Assembly (NCBI RefSeq): GCF_015694345.1
Contig: NZ_JADQDC010000005.1
Location: 72,501 to 136,500 of the forward strand
Reading direction: 5' to 3'
From: Novosphingobium jiangmenense
GTDB taxonomy: Bacteria; Pseudomonadota; Alphaproteobacteria; Sphingomonadales; Sphingomonadaceae
DNA: 64,000 nucleotides
Shown here: one piece after another, positions 17,212-26,740 of the stretch
Position numbering within the stretch: position 1 is the stretch's first letter
Layout of the letters: every line of letters begins with the position of its first letter
Notes under the pieces: generated by a model
Told to the model about the DNA's origin: nothing
Databases searched by the model: none
What the model saw: only the letters and a program-made list of their open reading frames with translations
Program-made: the position numbers and the translations under genes

Positions 17212-18399
17212 ATGGATGATTCGAGAATGGCAGGAAATTCAGGCTTCAAGCGGATCCTGCATCACTTGACGCGCAACGAGGCGGCACCGGGAATCGTCCT
17301 GATGATCTGCGCGGCGATTGCGCTGGTCCTCGCAAACTCCCCCCTCGCCGAGACGTGGCATGGGCTGATTCACGATCCGCTGACGTGGACTCCAATCGCC
17401 AAGCTCAACAGCCTGCACATGTGGATCAACGACGCGCTGATGGCGGTCTTTTTCTTCGTCGTCGGACTCGAGATCAAGCGCGAGGTCCTGGATGGCGCTC
17501 TCTCCAGCCCGAGCCGCCGACGCCTGCCGGTGATCGCGGCTTTTGCCGGGATGGCCGTGCCAGCACTGATTTACATCGCGGTTGCTGGCGGAGAACCTGC
17601 ACTGCATCGCGGCTGGGCCATCCCCTCGGCTACCGACATTGCCTTTGCCATCGGCGTGCTGGCGCTGGCTGGGAAGGGCCTGCCATCGTCGCTGCGCCTG
17701 TTCCTGCTGACCGTGGCGATCGTCGACGATCTCGGCGCGGTGCTGGTCATCGCGTTTTTCTACACCAGTGGCCTCGACCTTGCGTGGCTGGGGATTGCAG
17801 CGGCGATACTGGTCGCGTTGGTCGTGCTCAATCGCGCGAAGGTGAGCGCACTGCTGCCCTACATTGTCGGAGCGGTGGCACTATGGTTCGCGGTGCTGCA
17901 TTCGGGCATTCATGCCACCATCGCCGGCGTTCTGGCAGCGCTGACCGTGCCGCTGGCGCTCAACAAGCAGCATGACAGCCCGCTGCTACGGCTTGAGCAC
18001 GCGCTGGTCGCGCCCAACGGTTTCCTGATCGTGCCACTGTTCGGCCTTGCCAATGCCGGCGTGCATCTCGGCTTGCCGGAGGGCGGATCGATCACCCTGC
18101 CGCTGGCGATCGGCCTTGGCCTCGTGCTGGGCAAGCAGGTCGGCATCCTCGGCAGCATTCTCGGGGCCGAGAAGCTCGGAATTGCCCGCCGTCCCGAAGG
18201 TGCCAGCCTGCGCCAGCTCTGGGGCTTGGCACTGCTTTGCGGGATCGGCTTCACGATGAGCCTGTTCATTGCAGGACTGGCGTTCCCGCAGAGCCCGCTG
18301 CTCGTCGAGGAAGCGAAGCTGGGTATTCTCGGAGGGTCACTGGTATCCGCGCTGGCCGGGCTGCTGCTCTTGCGGGGCCGCAGAACGCCAGCATTATGA
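17212..18399 (+). CDS. nhaA: Na+/H+ antiporter NhaA
   Basis: The 395-residue inner-membrane antiporter exchanges two protons for one sodium ion. The adjacent aspartates essential for ion binding are Asp172-Asp173 in VAIVDDLGAVL, and the TM4 motif SATDIAFAIGVL is present. Other family signatures are NDALMAVFFFVVGLEIKRE and CGIGFTMSLFIAGLAF. The ATG at 17212 gives a normal cytoplasmic N-terminus. It is divergent from the NfrB-like gene. Confidence 0.97.
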   Translation: MDDSRMAGNSGFKRILHHLTRNEAAPGIVLMICAAIALVLANSPLAETWHGLIHDPLTWTPIAKLNSLHMWINDALMAVFFFVVGLEIKREVLDGALSSPSRRRLPVIAAFAGMAVPALIYIAVAGGEPALHRGWAIPSATDIAFAIGVLALAGKGLPSSLRLFLLTVAIVDDLGAVLVIAFFYTSGLDLAWLGIAAAILVALVVLNRAKVSALLPYIVGAVALWFAVLHSGIHATIAGVLAALTVPLALNKQHDSPLLRLEHALVAPNGFLIVPLFGLANAGVHLGLPEGGSITLPLAIGLGLVLGKQVGILGSILGAEKLGIARRPEGASLRQLWGLALLCGIGFTMSLFIAGLAFPQSPLLVEEAKLGILGGSLVSALAGLLLLRGRRTPAL

Positions 18400-18497
18400 T
18401 CGTATAAATCGATCAAACTCGCCGCATTATTGCATGAAACCTTTCAAACGATCTGGCGTATAAGGGCCTCAACAACCCGGACACGAAAGGGAATGTC

Positions 18498-18953
18498 ATG
18501 CCCGGCGACAATGCGAAGAAGGCCCTGATCGACAGCCTGAACGGCCTGCTGGCCGACTATTTCACGCTCTACCTCAAGACCAAGAACTATCACTGGCACG
18601 TGGCCGGGCCGCAGTTCCGCGACCTGCACCTGATGTTCGACGAGCAGGCCGCCGAGCTGTTCGCCCTGACTGACATCATCGCCGAACGCGTGCGCAAGAA
18701 CGGCGGCGACACTCTGACCGGGATCGGCGCGATCGCCGGCAAGGCTTCGATCAAGGATGACGACCGTGCGAAGGTCGACGCCATGGAAATGGTCAAGGCG
18801 CTGCGCGACGACAACGTGGCGCTGGTCAAGGCGATCCGTGCGGTCAAGGCAGCCGCCACCGAAGCAGGCGACAACGCCACCGAAGGCATGGCGGACGACT
18901 GGACCGACCAGGCGGAACAGCGCGCATGGTTCCTCACCCAGACGCTTGCCTGA
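18498..18953 (+). CDS. dps: Dps-family ferritin-like DNA protection protein
   Basis: The 151-residue protein has the Dps ferroxidase site residues at the correct spacing: His32 (KNYHWHVAGP), His44 (RDLHLMFDEQ), Asp59 and Glu63 (TDIIAERV). Dps forms dodecamers that store iron and protect DNA in stationary phase and oxidative stress. The N-terminus is short with few lysines, so DNA binding cannot be assumed. GAAAGGGAATGTC precedes the ATG. A hairpin covers its stop codon and that of the convergent gspN. Confidence 0.93.
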   Translation: MPGDNAKKALIDSLNGLLADYFTLYLKTKNYHWHVAGPQFRDLHLMFDEQAAELFALTDIIAERVRKNGGDTLTGIGAIAGKASIKDDDRAKVDAMEMVKALRDDNVALVKAIRAVKAAATEAGDNATEGMADDWTDQAEQRAWFLTQTLA

Positions 18954-18967
18954 ACCTCAGAAGGTTC
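18952..18967. terminator. Weak hairpin across the dps and gspN stop codons
   Basis: The arms GAACCT (18952-18957) and AGGTTC (18962-18967) enclose a 4-base loop CAGA. It overlaps both convergent stop codons. There is no T tract, so termination is uncertain; it may simply separate the two transcripts. Confidence 0.3.
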
Positions 18968-19667
18968 CGCCCGTCCCGATGCCGACGCCGCCGGGACGGG
19001 CGTCGAACCCTGACGACTTCAGCGCATCTGCCGTTTCCTGTGGCAGCCCGGTCAAGGTCAGGTCCGCCTGCCAGCGACCGTCGCCACCAAGCTTGAGGAT
19101 GAGCCGCTCCATGCCTTGCGGCCCGCGCATCGGCACGACCAGCGCGCCCTTCTCGCAACGTGCCTGTCCGGACAAGGTGATCGCATCGGGCAGTAGCGGA
19201 CCGAGCGAGGCGAGCGTCAGGTTGAGCGTCCCTTGCGCCTTGATGCACTGACCGCCATCCATCACGACGGAAAGGTCGCCGAAGCCGATCGAGGTGACGG
19301 GCAAGCCCCCAAGACCATCAGGAAGGACCACCGAGCCGTTGGCCTCGGCAATGCGCGATGGCGCGACCTTTGCCGAAAAGCCCTCTCGCGAAAGGGCGAA
19401 TTGCGGGCGTCCGATCAGCAGGGGCAAGGGTTCCAGTCCGGCCTCGACCGTCCCGAGTGGCAAAGGTCCAGCGTTGAGATCGGCGATGCGCCCGCTCCAG
19501 ACGCTGCCTTCGACACTGCGCGCAGTGACCGTCCCGGGCATCGCCAGCGCGAGAACGAGCCGCAGCGGCAGCAACGCGATCAGTCCCAGCGCAAACAGCG
19601 CGGCGAGCGCGAGCCAGCCACGGCGGCCCATCGCAGCCCCGCGAACGAAGATCCAGCGGCCGATCAC
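18957..19667 (-). CDS. gspN: Type II secretion system protein GspN
   Basis: The 236-residue protein has an N-terminal membrane helix (GRRGWLALAALFALGLIALLPLRLVLAL) followed by a periplasmic beta-rich domain. Typical GspN segments are MPGTVTARSVEGSVWSGRI and ARCEKGALVVPM. GspN is an accessory, sometimes dispensable, component. The GTG at 19667 overlaps the gspM stop by 4 bases (GTGA), which favours it over the ATG at 19631. It is the last gene of the gsp operon. Confidence 0.85.
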   Translation of the reverse strand: MIGRWIFVRGAAMGRRGWLALAALFALGLIALLPLRLVLALAMPGTVTARSVEGSVWSGRIADLNAGPLPLGTVEAGLEPLPLLIGRPQFALSREGFSAKVAPSRIAEANGSVVLPDGLGGLPVTSIGFGDLSVVMDGGQCIKAQGTLNLTLASLGPLLPDAITLSGQARCEKGALVVPMRGPQGMERLILKLGGDGRWQADLTLTGLPQETADALKSSGFDARPGGVGIGTGGTF

Positions 19668-20143
19668 GCTCCGCCCCTGCGCAGGGTGACGTTGACCGAA
19701 ACGGTGCCGTCGGGCGCAGGCGTCAGCGTCACCTGTTCCACCGCAAGGCCTTGTTCGCCAAGGCCATCGAGCCAGGCAAGCACAGCTGAGGGCCGCGCCG
19801 TGGGGATGACCAGCACCGCCATGTCGGACCCGCGCCGCTGGTTGGACTGGACGACGAAACCGGCTTCCTGCGCACTGGCTCCGGCCACTTGCTCGACGGG
19901 TCCGGCGAGGCTGGCGGAGCGTGGCGCAGGCGCGCGCTTGAGCGCTTCCAATCCGGCGACGATGCGCCCCGCCCGTTCGGTTGCTTCGCGATGGCGCGTG
20001 GCCGCGGCGTCGAGCGCCTGGCCCAGCGGCAGCACCACGCCATAGACCAGGAGCACAACTGCGCCGAGCGCGCCGGCGATGCTCACCAGCACGCGCTCGC
20101 GTTGCGTCAGGCCGTTGTACCATGTGCTGAGCCGCTGCATCAT
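19664..20143 (-). CDS. gspM: Type II secretion system protein GspM
   Basis: The 159-residue inner-membrane protein has a short cytoplasmic N-terminus (MMQRLSTWYNGLTQRERVL), one helix (VSIAGALGAVVLLVYGVVLPL), a coiled-coil-prone stretch and a C-terminal ferredoxin-like domain (VEQVTLTPAPDGTVSVNVTL). GspM forms the platform with GspL, GspF and GspE. Its start overlaps the gspL stop by 4 bases. Confidence 0.9.
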   Translation of the reverse strand: MMQRLSTWYNGLTQRERVLVSIAGALGAVVLLVYGVVLPLGQALDAAATRHREATERAGRIVAGLEALKRAPAPRSASLAGPVEQVAGASAQEAGFVVQSNQRRGSDMAVLVIPTARPSAVLAWLDGLGEQGLAVEQVTLTPAPDGTVSVNVTLRRGGA

Positions 20144-21240
20144 GGAGTCCTCACGGTGATGGCGGCGACCGTGGCGCCGGTAGGGTCAGGCGCCAGCGCA
20201 GGGGGGACGGTGACCTTCCAGCCATTGTCCTGTAGCGCGATCAACACGGCATTGATGTCCTCGGCGCGGGGCGCGGCGGCGGTGAAGCGCAAGGTGCCAT
20301 CAGCGCCATAGCCCAGATCGCGCAGCTTGACTGCGGGGACCGGGCGCATGGCATCGAGCAGTGCGGCGGTGGGTGCGGCAAAGCTCGCCCCGCCTTCGCC
20401 GCGCCTGGCGAGTTCAGCGGTGAGGAGGCGTTCGGCGGTGTCGAGATCGGTTGCAGCGGGGAAGCGCTTCTGTGCCAGTTCGAGCACGCGGGCCTCCTGC
20501 GCGTTGCTGTCGAGGTCAAGCTTCACGATCCACACCAGCATCAGCAGCAGGCCGAGCAGTGCGGCGACAGCAGCCATGCGGGCAAGGCCGAGCCAGTTGG
20601 CGGTGCGGAACACCGAAACGCGGCGCGGTGCGTAGATGCCCTGGCGCAGGTTGAGCGGCGGCGCGGCGTGGACCTGCGCCAGCCGTTCGGCAAGGGCATC
20701 GTCATCAAGCGCGGTCTGGTCCAATCCTTCGCCCAAGGCATCGACCAGTGCTTCCTCTGCGGCGAAGGCAGCGTCCGGGGTGCGGGCGAGCAACTGTCCG
20801 CCAAGCGCACCCAGAACCAGCGCGCTCTCCTGCCGGGGCAGGACGAGGGCAGCCGGAACCATCGCCTGAGGATCGGCTCCCGCTTGTGCCAGCGCGGCCA
20901 GCCAGCGGTCCATGTCTGCGGCGGCAACCCGGCTGGACAGCAGCCGCCCATTGGCGGCGCCGACGGCGATGTGGCGCTCTGCCGCAAGACCGCCCTGCGC
21001 GAGGGCGAGCCGTTCCGCCGCCAGCGCCTGCGCAACGGGCATCGCGGGCAGGGGCTTGTCGGCAACAGGAGCGTGCGCTGCGGGCACGAGGACTGTGAGC
21101 GAGCCGTGCTCGGGCAGTTCTGCTGCAAACTCCTCTGCCCCCACGCCCTGATCGCCGACGCGGCGGAAACGCCAGGGATCGCCCGGCGCAGGCGGCAGGA
21201 TCACGATCAGTCCGTCAGCAGGGGCAGGCGCGCTTGCCAT
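20140..21240 (-). CDS. gspL: Type II secretion system protein GspL
   Basis: The 366-residue protein has the cytoplasmic actin-like domain of GspL (about 1-220), one transmembrane helix (GLARMAAVAALLGLLLMLVW) and a periplasmic ferredoxin-like domain at the C-terminus. GspL recruits the GspE ATPase to the membrane. It begins only 9 bases after gspG, in the place where gspH-I-J-K are found in complete operons. Confidence 0.9.
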   Translation of the reverse strand: MASAPAPADGLIVILPPAPGDPWRFRRVGDQGVGAEEFAAELPEHGSLTVLVPAAHAPVADKPLPAMPVAQALAAERLALAQGGLAAERHIAVGAANGRLLSSRVAAADMDRWLAALAQAGADPQAMVPAALVLPRQESALVLGALGGQLLARTPDAAFAAEEALVDALGEGLDQTALDDDALAERLAQVHAAPPLNLRQGIYAPRRVSVFRTANWLGLARMAAVAALLGLLLMLVWIVKLDLDSNAQEARVLELAQKRFPAATDLDTAERLLTAELARRGEGGASFAAPTAALLDAMRPVPAVKLRDLGYGADGTLRFTAAAPRAEDINAVLIALQDNGWKVTVPPALAPDPTGATVAAITVRTP

Positions 21241-21249
21241 TGCGTCGTT

Positions 21250-21726
21250 TCAGTTCTTTCCGGCGTAGATGTCGGCGTTGAGATCGCTGCCGCCGGGTTG
21301 CCCATCGGCGCCCAGCGAGAATATCTCGAACGGGCGGCCATCGCGGCCCGGCACCTGATACTGGTAGGGGTGACCCCAGGGATCGGTGGGAATGTCCTTC
21401 ACATAGCCGCCGGAACGGTAGTTCTGGGGTTGGCCGAGATTGGCGGGCGGGTTCTTCAGCACACCCAGCCCTTCGGCGAGGCCGGGGTAGCTTGCCATGT
21501 CGAGGCGGTACATCTCCATGCCCTGTTCGAGAGTGGCAATATCGCTGCGCGCCTTGACCACCATCGCCTTGTCCTGGCTCGGCAGCACGTTGATCAGCAC
21601 CACGGTGGCGAGCAGGCCGATGATGAAGATCACGACCATCAGTTCGACAAGGCTGAAGCCGTTGCGGCGGCGTTCCTCTTCGGTTTCGGAGGTCTGGTTC
21701 GGCATGGCTTCGGTCATGGTCATCAC
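21250..21726 (-). CDS. gspG: Major pseudopilin GspG
   Basis: The 158-residue pre-pseudopilin has a 22-residue basic/hydrophilic leader before the prepilin peptidase site RRRNG|FSLVELMVVIFIIGLL, with the essential Glu at position 5 of the mature protein. The C-terminal Ca-binding region has WGHPYQYQVPG and FSLGADGQPGGSD. The leader is longer than the usual 6-10 residues, which makes a later start possible, but no internal ATG is better placed than those at its front (GTG 21726, ATG 21723). The start overlaps gspF. Confidence 0.95.
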   Translation of the reverse strand: MMTMTEAMPNQTSETEEERRRNGFSLVELMVVIFIIGLLATVVLINVLPSQDKAMVVKARSDIATLEQGMEMYRLDMASYPGLAEGLGVLKNPPANLGQPQNYRSGGYVKDIPTDPWGHPYQYQVPGRDGRPFEIFSLGADGQPGGSDLNADIYAGKN

Positions 21727-22952
21727 AGTCCGGTGAGGTTCTGGAGCTGCAGGATCGGCAGCAGGATGGCGAGGATGATCAGCGCGACCATGGTACCCAT
21801 CACCACGATGATCGCGGGTTCGAGCAGGGCCATGGCAGCGGCGGTGAAGGCCTCGAACTCGCGCTCGAGATAGTCGGCGGCGCGTTCGAGCATGGTCCCG
21901 AGCTGGCCCGCCGCCTCGCCGCTGGCGGCAAGATAGACCAGCAATGGCGGGAAAGTGCCCGCTTCACGCAAGGCCGTGGAGAGCGAACCGCCGGCGCGGA
22001 CCTTCTCGCTGATCTGCGCGAGCGATTGCGCTTGGACAGCGTTCGAGACCGTGCGGGTGGCCAGGCGCAGGCCGTCGACCAGCGGCAGCCTCGCCTCGAT
22101 CATCGTGGAGAGCGTGCGGGCAAGGCTGGCGGCATGGACATCGCGGATAAGCTTGCCGACGAAGGGCAGCCGCAGCAGCGCGGCATCGAAGCGCAGCTTG
22201 AAGGCGGGATTGCGCAAGGAGCGGACGAAGCCGACCACTGCCAGCGCGAACAGCGCCAGCAGCGCCCACCACCATGTGCTGAGAAACTGCGAGATGCCGA
22301 TGACCACGCGCGTCAGCATAGGCAACTGGCGGCTGGCATTGTCGAACTGTTCGACCACGCGCGGGACGACCGAGATCATCAGGCCGGTCACCACCGCAAT
22401 CGCGACGACCGACAGCACGATCGGATAGGCCAGCGCGGCGACGATCTTGCCCCGCACTTGCGCCTGCCGCTCGAGCATGTCGGCAAGGCGGTCGGCAATG
22501 GCGGGGAGGCTGCCAGAGTTCTCGCCCGCAGCGATCATCGCGCGGTAGATCGGCGGGAAGCTCGGCTCCTCGCGGCGCATCGCCTCGGCCAGGGGCAGGC
22601 CCTCGACGATGCCGGCGTGGACGTTCGAGAGAATGGCCTGCGCCTTGGGCTTCTCGGTCTGCCGCGCGATAGTGCGCAGCGTTTCCTCGAGCGGGCTGAC
22701 GACCATCAGCGAAGAAAGCTGGCGGGTGAACAGGGCGAGTTGCTTGGCGGACAGCTTGGTGGCGAAGAGCGCAAGGCCGGTTGTGCCACTTGCCGCGCGC
22801 CGCGCCGAAGCGGCGGCATCGGCATTGAGCGCGACCACGAACCATTCACGCGCCGCGAGCTTGTCGCGCGCCGCCGCCTCCGTGGCAGCCTCGATCGCGC
22901 CGCGGCGCTCGGCCCCCTTCGGGTCGATCACGTGATAGGCAAAGCGCGCCAT
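21723..22952 (-). CDS. gspF: Type II secretion system inner membrane platform protein GspF
   Basis: The 409-residue polytopic protein has two repeated cytoplasmic F domains separated by membrane helices. Typical sequences are FTRQLSSLMVVSPLEETL, FPPIYRAMIAAGENSGSL, SLARTLSTMIEARLPLVDGL and FPPLLVYLAASGEAAGQL. GspF is the central membrane platform of the pseudopilus assembly machine. Its start overlaps the gspE stop by one base. Confidence 0.96.
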   Translation of the reverse strand: MARFAYHVIDPKGAERRGAIEAATEAAARDKLAAREWFVVALNADAAASARRAASGTTGLALFATKLSAKQLALFTRQLSSLMVVSPLEETLRTIARQTEKPKAQAILSNVHAGIVEGLPLAEAMRREEPSFPPIYRAMIAAGENSGSLPAIADRLADMLERQAQVRGKIVAALAYPIVLSVVAIAVVTGLMISVVPRVVEQFDNASRQLPMLTRVVIGISQFLSTWWWALLALFALAVVGFVRSLRNPAFKLRFDAALLRLPFVGKLIRDVHAASLARTLSTMIEARLPLVDGLRLATRTVSNAVQAQSLAQISEKVRAGGSLSTALREAGTFPPLLVYLAASGEAAGQLGTMLERAADYLEREFEAFTAAAMALLEPAIIVVMGTMVALIILAILLPILQLQNLTGL

Positions 22953-24490
22953 CAGCCGTCCCGCCGCATGATGCGCGCCGCTTCCTCAGGGCTGGTGATG
23001 CCGTCCTTGACCATGCGGCGGACGGCCTTGGCCAGCGTCGGCGAGTCCGCGAAGGCGTGGCGGGTGATCGCCGCTTCATCCGCGTTGTCGTGGATCATCT
23101 GGCGGATGGCATCGTCCACCCGCAATGCCTCGAACACGCCGACGCGGCCCTGATAGCCGGTCTGCCCGCATTCGCCGCAGCCCTTCGCGGAATGGACCGT
23201 GCGCCCGGCCTTCATACCCAGCACGTCGGCCATGCCCGGATCAAGCGCGCGCTCCTCGCGGCAATGCGGGCAGAGCCGGCGGACGAGGCGCTGGGCGATG
23301 ACCGCGCGCAAGGTGGAGGCGAGCAGGAACGGCTCCACGCCCATGTCGCGCATGCGGGTGACGGCGCCCGCAGCATCGTTGGTGTGGACCGTGGAGAGCA
23401 CGAGGTGGCCGGTGAGCGAGGCTTGCACGGCAATGTCGGCGGTCTCGCGGTCGCGGATTTCGCCGACCATCACGACATCGGGGTCCTGCCGGAGGATCGC
23501 GCGCAGGCCCGCGGCAAAGGTCAGGCCGACCTTGGAATTGACCTGAGTCTGGCCAACGCCATCCACAGCATATTCCACAGGGTCTTCCACAGTCAGGATG
23601 TTGCGCTGGCCATCGTTCAGCCCACGCAGGGCGGCGTAGAGCGTGGTGGTCTTGCCCGAACCGGTCGGGCCGGTGACGAGCACGATGCCGTTCGGTTCGG
23701 CCAGCGCACGGCGCAGCGTGTCCTCGGCCTTGGCATCGAGGCCGAGGTGGGCGAGATCAAGCCCCGCGTTGTTCTTGTCGAGCAGGCGCATCACCACGCG
23801 TTCCCCTGCGCGGTTGGGCAAGGTGGAGACGCGCACGTCGACCAGCTTGCCGCCAAGGCTCAGGGAAATACGCCCGTCCTGCGGTACGCGGCGTTCGGCG
23901 ATGTCGAGCCGCGCCATGACCTTGATGCGGCTGACCAGCACCGGGGCGACATGCGGCGGCATGCGCAACTTCTCGGTCAGCACGCCATCGACGCGCATGC
24001 GCACGACCAGCGCGGTCTCGTACGGTTCGATGTGGATGTCCGAGACGCCCTGCCGCAGGCTTTCGGCGATCAGGCCATTGATCAGGCGGATGGCAGGCGC
24101 ATCGTCGGCACTGTCGAGCAGGTCCTCGGCGGTGGGCAGGCCGAGCGCGAGAGGATCGAGACTGTCGCCCGCGATGCCCATGTCGCCCGCCACGGCGGCA
24201 GCGGCCCCGTCCATCGCATAGGCATCAGCGAGCAGCTTCTCGAAGTCTGCCGAGGACACCCGGCGCAGGCTGAGCGGCAGGCCGAATGTGCTGCGGATCT
24301 CCAGCAGCGACAGCGCATTGCCCCCTTCGCGCAGGGCAACCGCGACGTGATCATCACGCAAACCCTCGACCAGCGCGCCATTGTCGCGGGCAAAGGAATA
24401 GGGCACCGATGGCACGAGCCCAGGCGCCACGACCGTCACCGCATCGACCAGCGGCTCTTCGATCCCGTCGATGGCCTCCACGCCGTCCAT
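22952..24490 (-). CDS. gspE: Type II secretion ATPase GspE
   Basis: The 512-residue hexameric ATPase powers pseudopilus assembly. It has an N-terminal GspL-binding domain, Walker A VTGPTGSGKTTTLY, an Asp box and Walker B RAILRQDPDVVMVGEIRD, a His box LTGHLVLSTVHTNDA, and the tetracysteine zinc motif CPHC...CGECGQTGYQGR. The gene lies 3 bases after gspD, in the usual operon position. Confidence 0.97.
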   Translation of the reverse strand: MDGVEAIDGIEEPLVDAVTVVAPGLVPSVPYSFARDNGALVEGLRDDHVAVALREGGNALSLLEIRSTFGLPLSLRRVSSADFEKLLADAYAMDGAAAAVAGDMGIAGDSLDPLALGLPTAEDLLDSADDAPAIRLINGLIAESLRQGVSDIHIEPYETALVVRMRVDGVLTEKLRMPPHVAPVLVSRIKVMARLDIAERRVPQDGRISLSLGGKLVDVRVSTLPNRAGERVVMRLLDKNNAGLDLAHLGLDAKAEDTLRRALAEPNGIVLVTGPTGSGKTTTLYAALRGLNDGQRNILTVEDPVEYAVDGVGQTQVNSKVGLTFAAGLRAILRQDPDVVMVGEIRDRETADIAVQASLTGHLVLSTVHTNDAAGAVTRMRDMGVEPFLLASTLRAVIAQRLVRRLCPHCREERALDPGMADVLGMKAGRTVHSAKGCGECGQTGYQGRVGVFEALRVDDAIRQMIHDNADEAAITRHAFADSPTLAKAVRRMVKDGITSPEEAARIMRRDG

Positions 24491-24493
24491 GCC

Positions 24494-26740
24494 TCAGTTC
24501 TGCACGCTGCTCGGCGGCAGTTCGGTCTGCTCGATCGGCGCGGGAGCAGCACGCGGGCGGATCAGCGTATCGCCCGGAGCCACGACTGCCACTTGCGCAG
24601 AGGGCGCGGCCGGGAGCGTCGCGCCCATGTAGTCGACGATCAGTTCGTCGATGGTCGGCTCCTGCTTGGCATTGAACTGCACCTGCGCTTCGCGAATCAC
24701 GCCATAGCGGCGCGCGGCCAGCGCCTGCCGGTCCGCCGCATTGCGCATGATCGTCGGGCGGATGAAGACCATCAGATTGGTCTTGACCCGGCTGCGCGCG
24801 CGCGACCTGAACGCCTCTCCCAGCAGCGGGATGTCCCCAAGGATCGGAACCTTTTGCAGCGTGCGCTGCTCGTTGTCGTCAAGCAGCCCGCCCAGCGCGA
24901 CGATCTCGCGGTCCCCCACGGTCACCGTCGTCCTGATCTCGCGCTTGTTGATGATCAGTTCAGGCGAGCTGCGCGACACCGTCCCTGCAACAGAACTGAC
25001 CTCCTGCCGCAGGTCCAGCCGCACCGTGTTCCCGGCATTGATCTGCGGCGTAACGTCCAGCTCGATGCCGACGTTCTGGCGCTGGATCGTGCGGAAGCGG
25101 TCGTTGAAATTGCCCTGCGACAGCGCCTCGCCGGTCGAGACAGGCACTTCCTGACCGAACAGGATCGAGGCGGGCACGTTGTTGTTGGTGGTGATATGCG
25201 GAGTCGAAAGGATGTTCGAGTTCTTGTCGGTCTGCACCGCGTTGATCAGCGCGCCGAGGTAGGTATCCTTCGACAGTTCGGTGAGGAACCCGGTGTAGGC
25301 GCCGCTGGCCGAGAGCACCTTGTTCGCCGCGTTCTCGCGCAGCAGGTCGCCTGCCGTGCTGTTGGTCGTGGTGGTGACCGTCGCGCCGTTCACCACGGTC
25401 GTCGTCTGATTCAGGTTGTCGGCCAGCAGACCGCCCGCAATGTCGATGATATTGGGCGAGGAATTGGAGAAGTTGGTCACGGCAAAGGGCTTGTCCTTGC
25501 CGCCGAACAGCAGCTGGACGCCCAGCTCCTTGGCCACGTTGTTCGAAATCTCGACGATGATCGCCTCAACCAGCACCTGCTCCTGCGGCACGTCGAGCTG
25601 GCGGATCACCTCGCCGATGCGGCGCTGGTCGTCGGCTGGTGCGGCAATGATGATCGCGTTGGCGCCGGGATAGCGGGTGATCGTGGCCGTCCCGCGCCCG
25701 TTGGCGAGCTTGATCGGCCCGGTGCCTAGCCCGCCCGAGGTAGCGCCGATCGGGCTAGTCGCGGTGCCGCCGGTTGCAGCGGCAGGCCCGGTCGACCCTT
25801 GCGTTCCTGCAGTCGAGGTCTGGTTGGCACCCACGCCGCCCAGCGAAACCGGCGCGGCACTGGCCGAAGCCACCTCGCCCCCGCCTTGCCCGCCAAGCAG
25901 CCGTTCGAGCACCGGTACGAGCGCCGCCGAATCCGCATAGTCCAGCCACACGACCTTGATCTCGCCCCCGGTCGCCGCCTTGGCATCGAGTTGCCGCGCC
26001 ATCGCCGCAAGCTTGGCCAGCGTCGCCGGTTCGCCGCGCATCAGCACGGCGTTGGAGCTGTCCACCGCCACCACCGTCGCCAGCGAACGTGCGCCCTCGC
26101 CGCCTGCCGGAACCAACTGGCTCAGCGCCGTTGCAATCTCGCGCGCACCGGCATGCTCGAGGATCACCGTCTGCGTCGCGGCATTGTCGCGGTCGATGTC
26201 CGACAGCAGCGCACGGATGCGGCGCATGTTGTCGGCATAGTCGACCACCACCAGCGAATTGCCGGCCTTGTTGGCAGTAATCGCGCCTTCCTTGCTGATC
26301 AGCGGGCGTAGAGTCTCGACAGCTTGAGCGGCATCGATCGCGCGCAGGCGGATGACCTCGGTGACCATCTGGCTCTGCGCCGCGCCCCGGCTGCCGATGC
26401 GCGACGGGTTAGACGCGGCGCCATCGGCGGGCTGGATGCGGAACGCGCCGTTGCCGGTCGGCACCGCGACAAGCCCGTTCGCGCGCAGGGTGGAGAGGAA
26501 TACCTCGAAGTATTCCGAACGGCTGAGGGGGCGGTCGGAGACGACGCTGATCTTCGCCTGCACGCGGCTGTCGACGATGAAAGTCCGCCCTGTCACCTCG
26601 GCGGCATCGGCCACGAAGGCGCGGATGTCGGCCTCGCGCACGTTGAGCGTGTATTGCGCCAGCGCGGCCTGCGGCACGGCGAGAGCCAGCGCTGCCGCGC
26701 CGAGGAGCATCTTGGGAGACAGGAGCTTGCGCAGGGTCAT
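24494..26740 (-). CDS. gspD: Type II secretion outer membrane secretin GspD
   Basis: The 748-residue secretin has a signal peptide (LGAAALALAVPQAALAQ), the N0 domain (YTLNVREADIRAFVADAAEV), N1-N3 domains, and the secretin barrel domain containing PVSTGEALSQGN, VGIELDVTPQINAGNTVRLD and VPILGDIPLLGEAF. A low-complexity Gly/Ser/Thr/Ala linker of about 60 residues sits within the N-domain region (near residues 290-345), a common place for disorder in secretins. No GspS-type pilotin gene is adjacent. Confidence 0.97.
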   Translation of the reverse strand: MTLRKLLSPKMLLGAAALALAVPQAALAQYTLNVREADIRAFVADAAEVTGRTFIVDSRVQAKISVVSDRPLSRSEYFEVFLSTLRANGLVAVPTGNGAFRIQPADGAASNPSRIGSRGAAQSQMVTEVIRLRAIDAAQAVETLRPLISKEGAITANKAGNSLVVVDYADNMRRIRALLSDIDRDNAATQTVILEHAGAREIATALSQLVPAGGEGARSLATVVAVDSSNAVLMRGEPATLAKLAAMARQLDAKAATGGEIKVVWLDYADSAALVPVLERLLGGQGGGEVASASAAPVSLGGVGANQTSTAGTQGSTGPAAATGGTATSPIGATSGGLGTGPIKLANGRGTATITRYPGANAIIIAAPADDQRRIGEVIRQLDVPQEQVLVEAIIVEISNNVAKELGVQLLFGGKDKPFAVTNFSNSSPNIIDIAGGLLADNLNQTTTVVNGATVTTTTNSTAGDLLRENAANKVLSASGAYTGFLTELSKDTYLGALINAVQTDKNSNILSTPHITTNNNVPASILFGQEVPVSTGEALSQGNFNDRFRTIQRQNVGIELDVTPQINAGNTVRLDLRQEVSSVAGTVSRSSPELIINKREIRTTVTVGDREIVALGGLLDDNEQRTLQKVPILGDIPLLGEAFRSRARSRVKTNLMVFIRPTIMRNAADRQALAARRYGVIREAQVQFNAKQEPTIDELIVDYMGATLPAAPSAQVAVVAPGDTLIRPRAAPAPIEQTELPPSSVQN

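Noticed and set aside
18400..18497. Promoter or OxyR-type site before dps
   Set aside because: TTGCAT and TATAAG elements exist but their spacing is 23 bases, too long for a sigma-70 promoter. GATCG-N7-CGATC at 18398-18414 is too short for a confident site.
23057..25729. 890-codon open frame on the plus strand opposite gspE and gspD
   Set aside because: It is antisense to two clearly recognised secretion genes, has a composition dominated by Arg, His, Asp and Gly from high-GC codon mirroring, and shows no domain.
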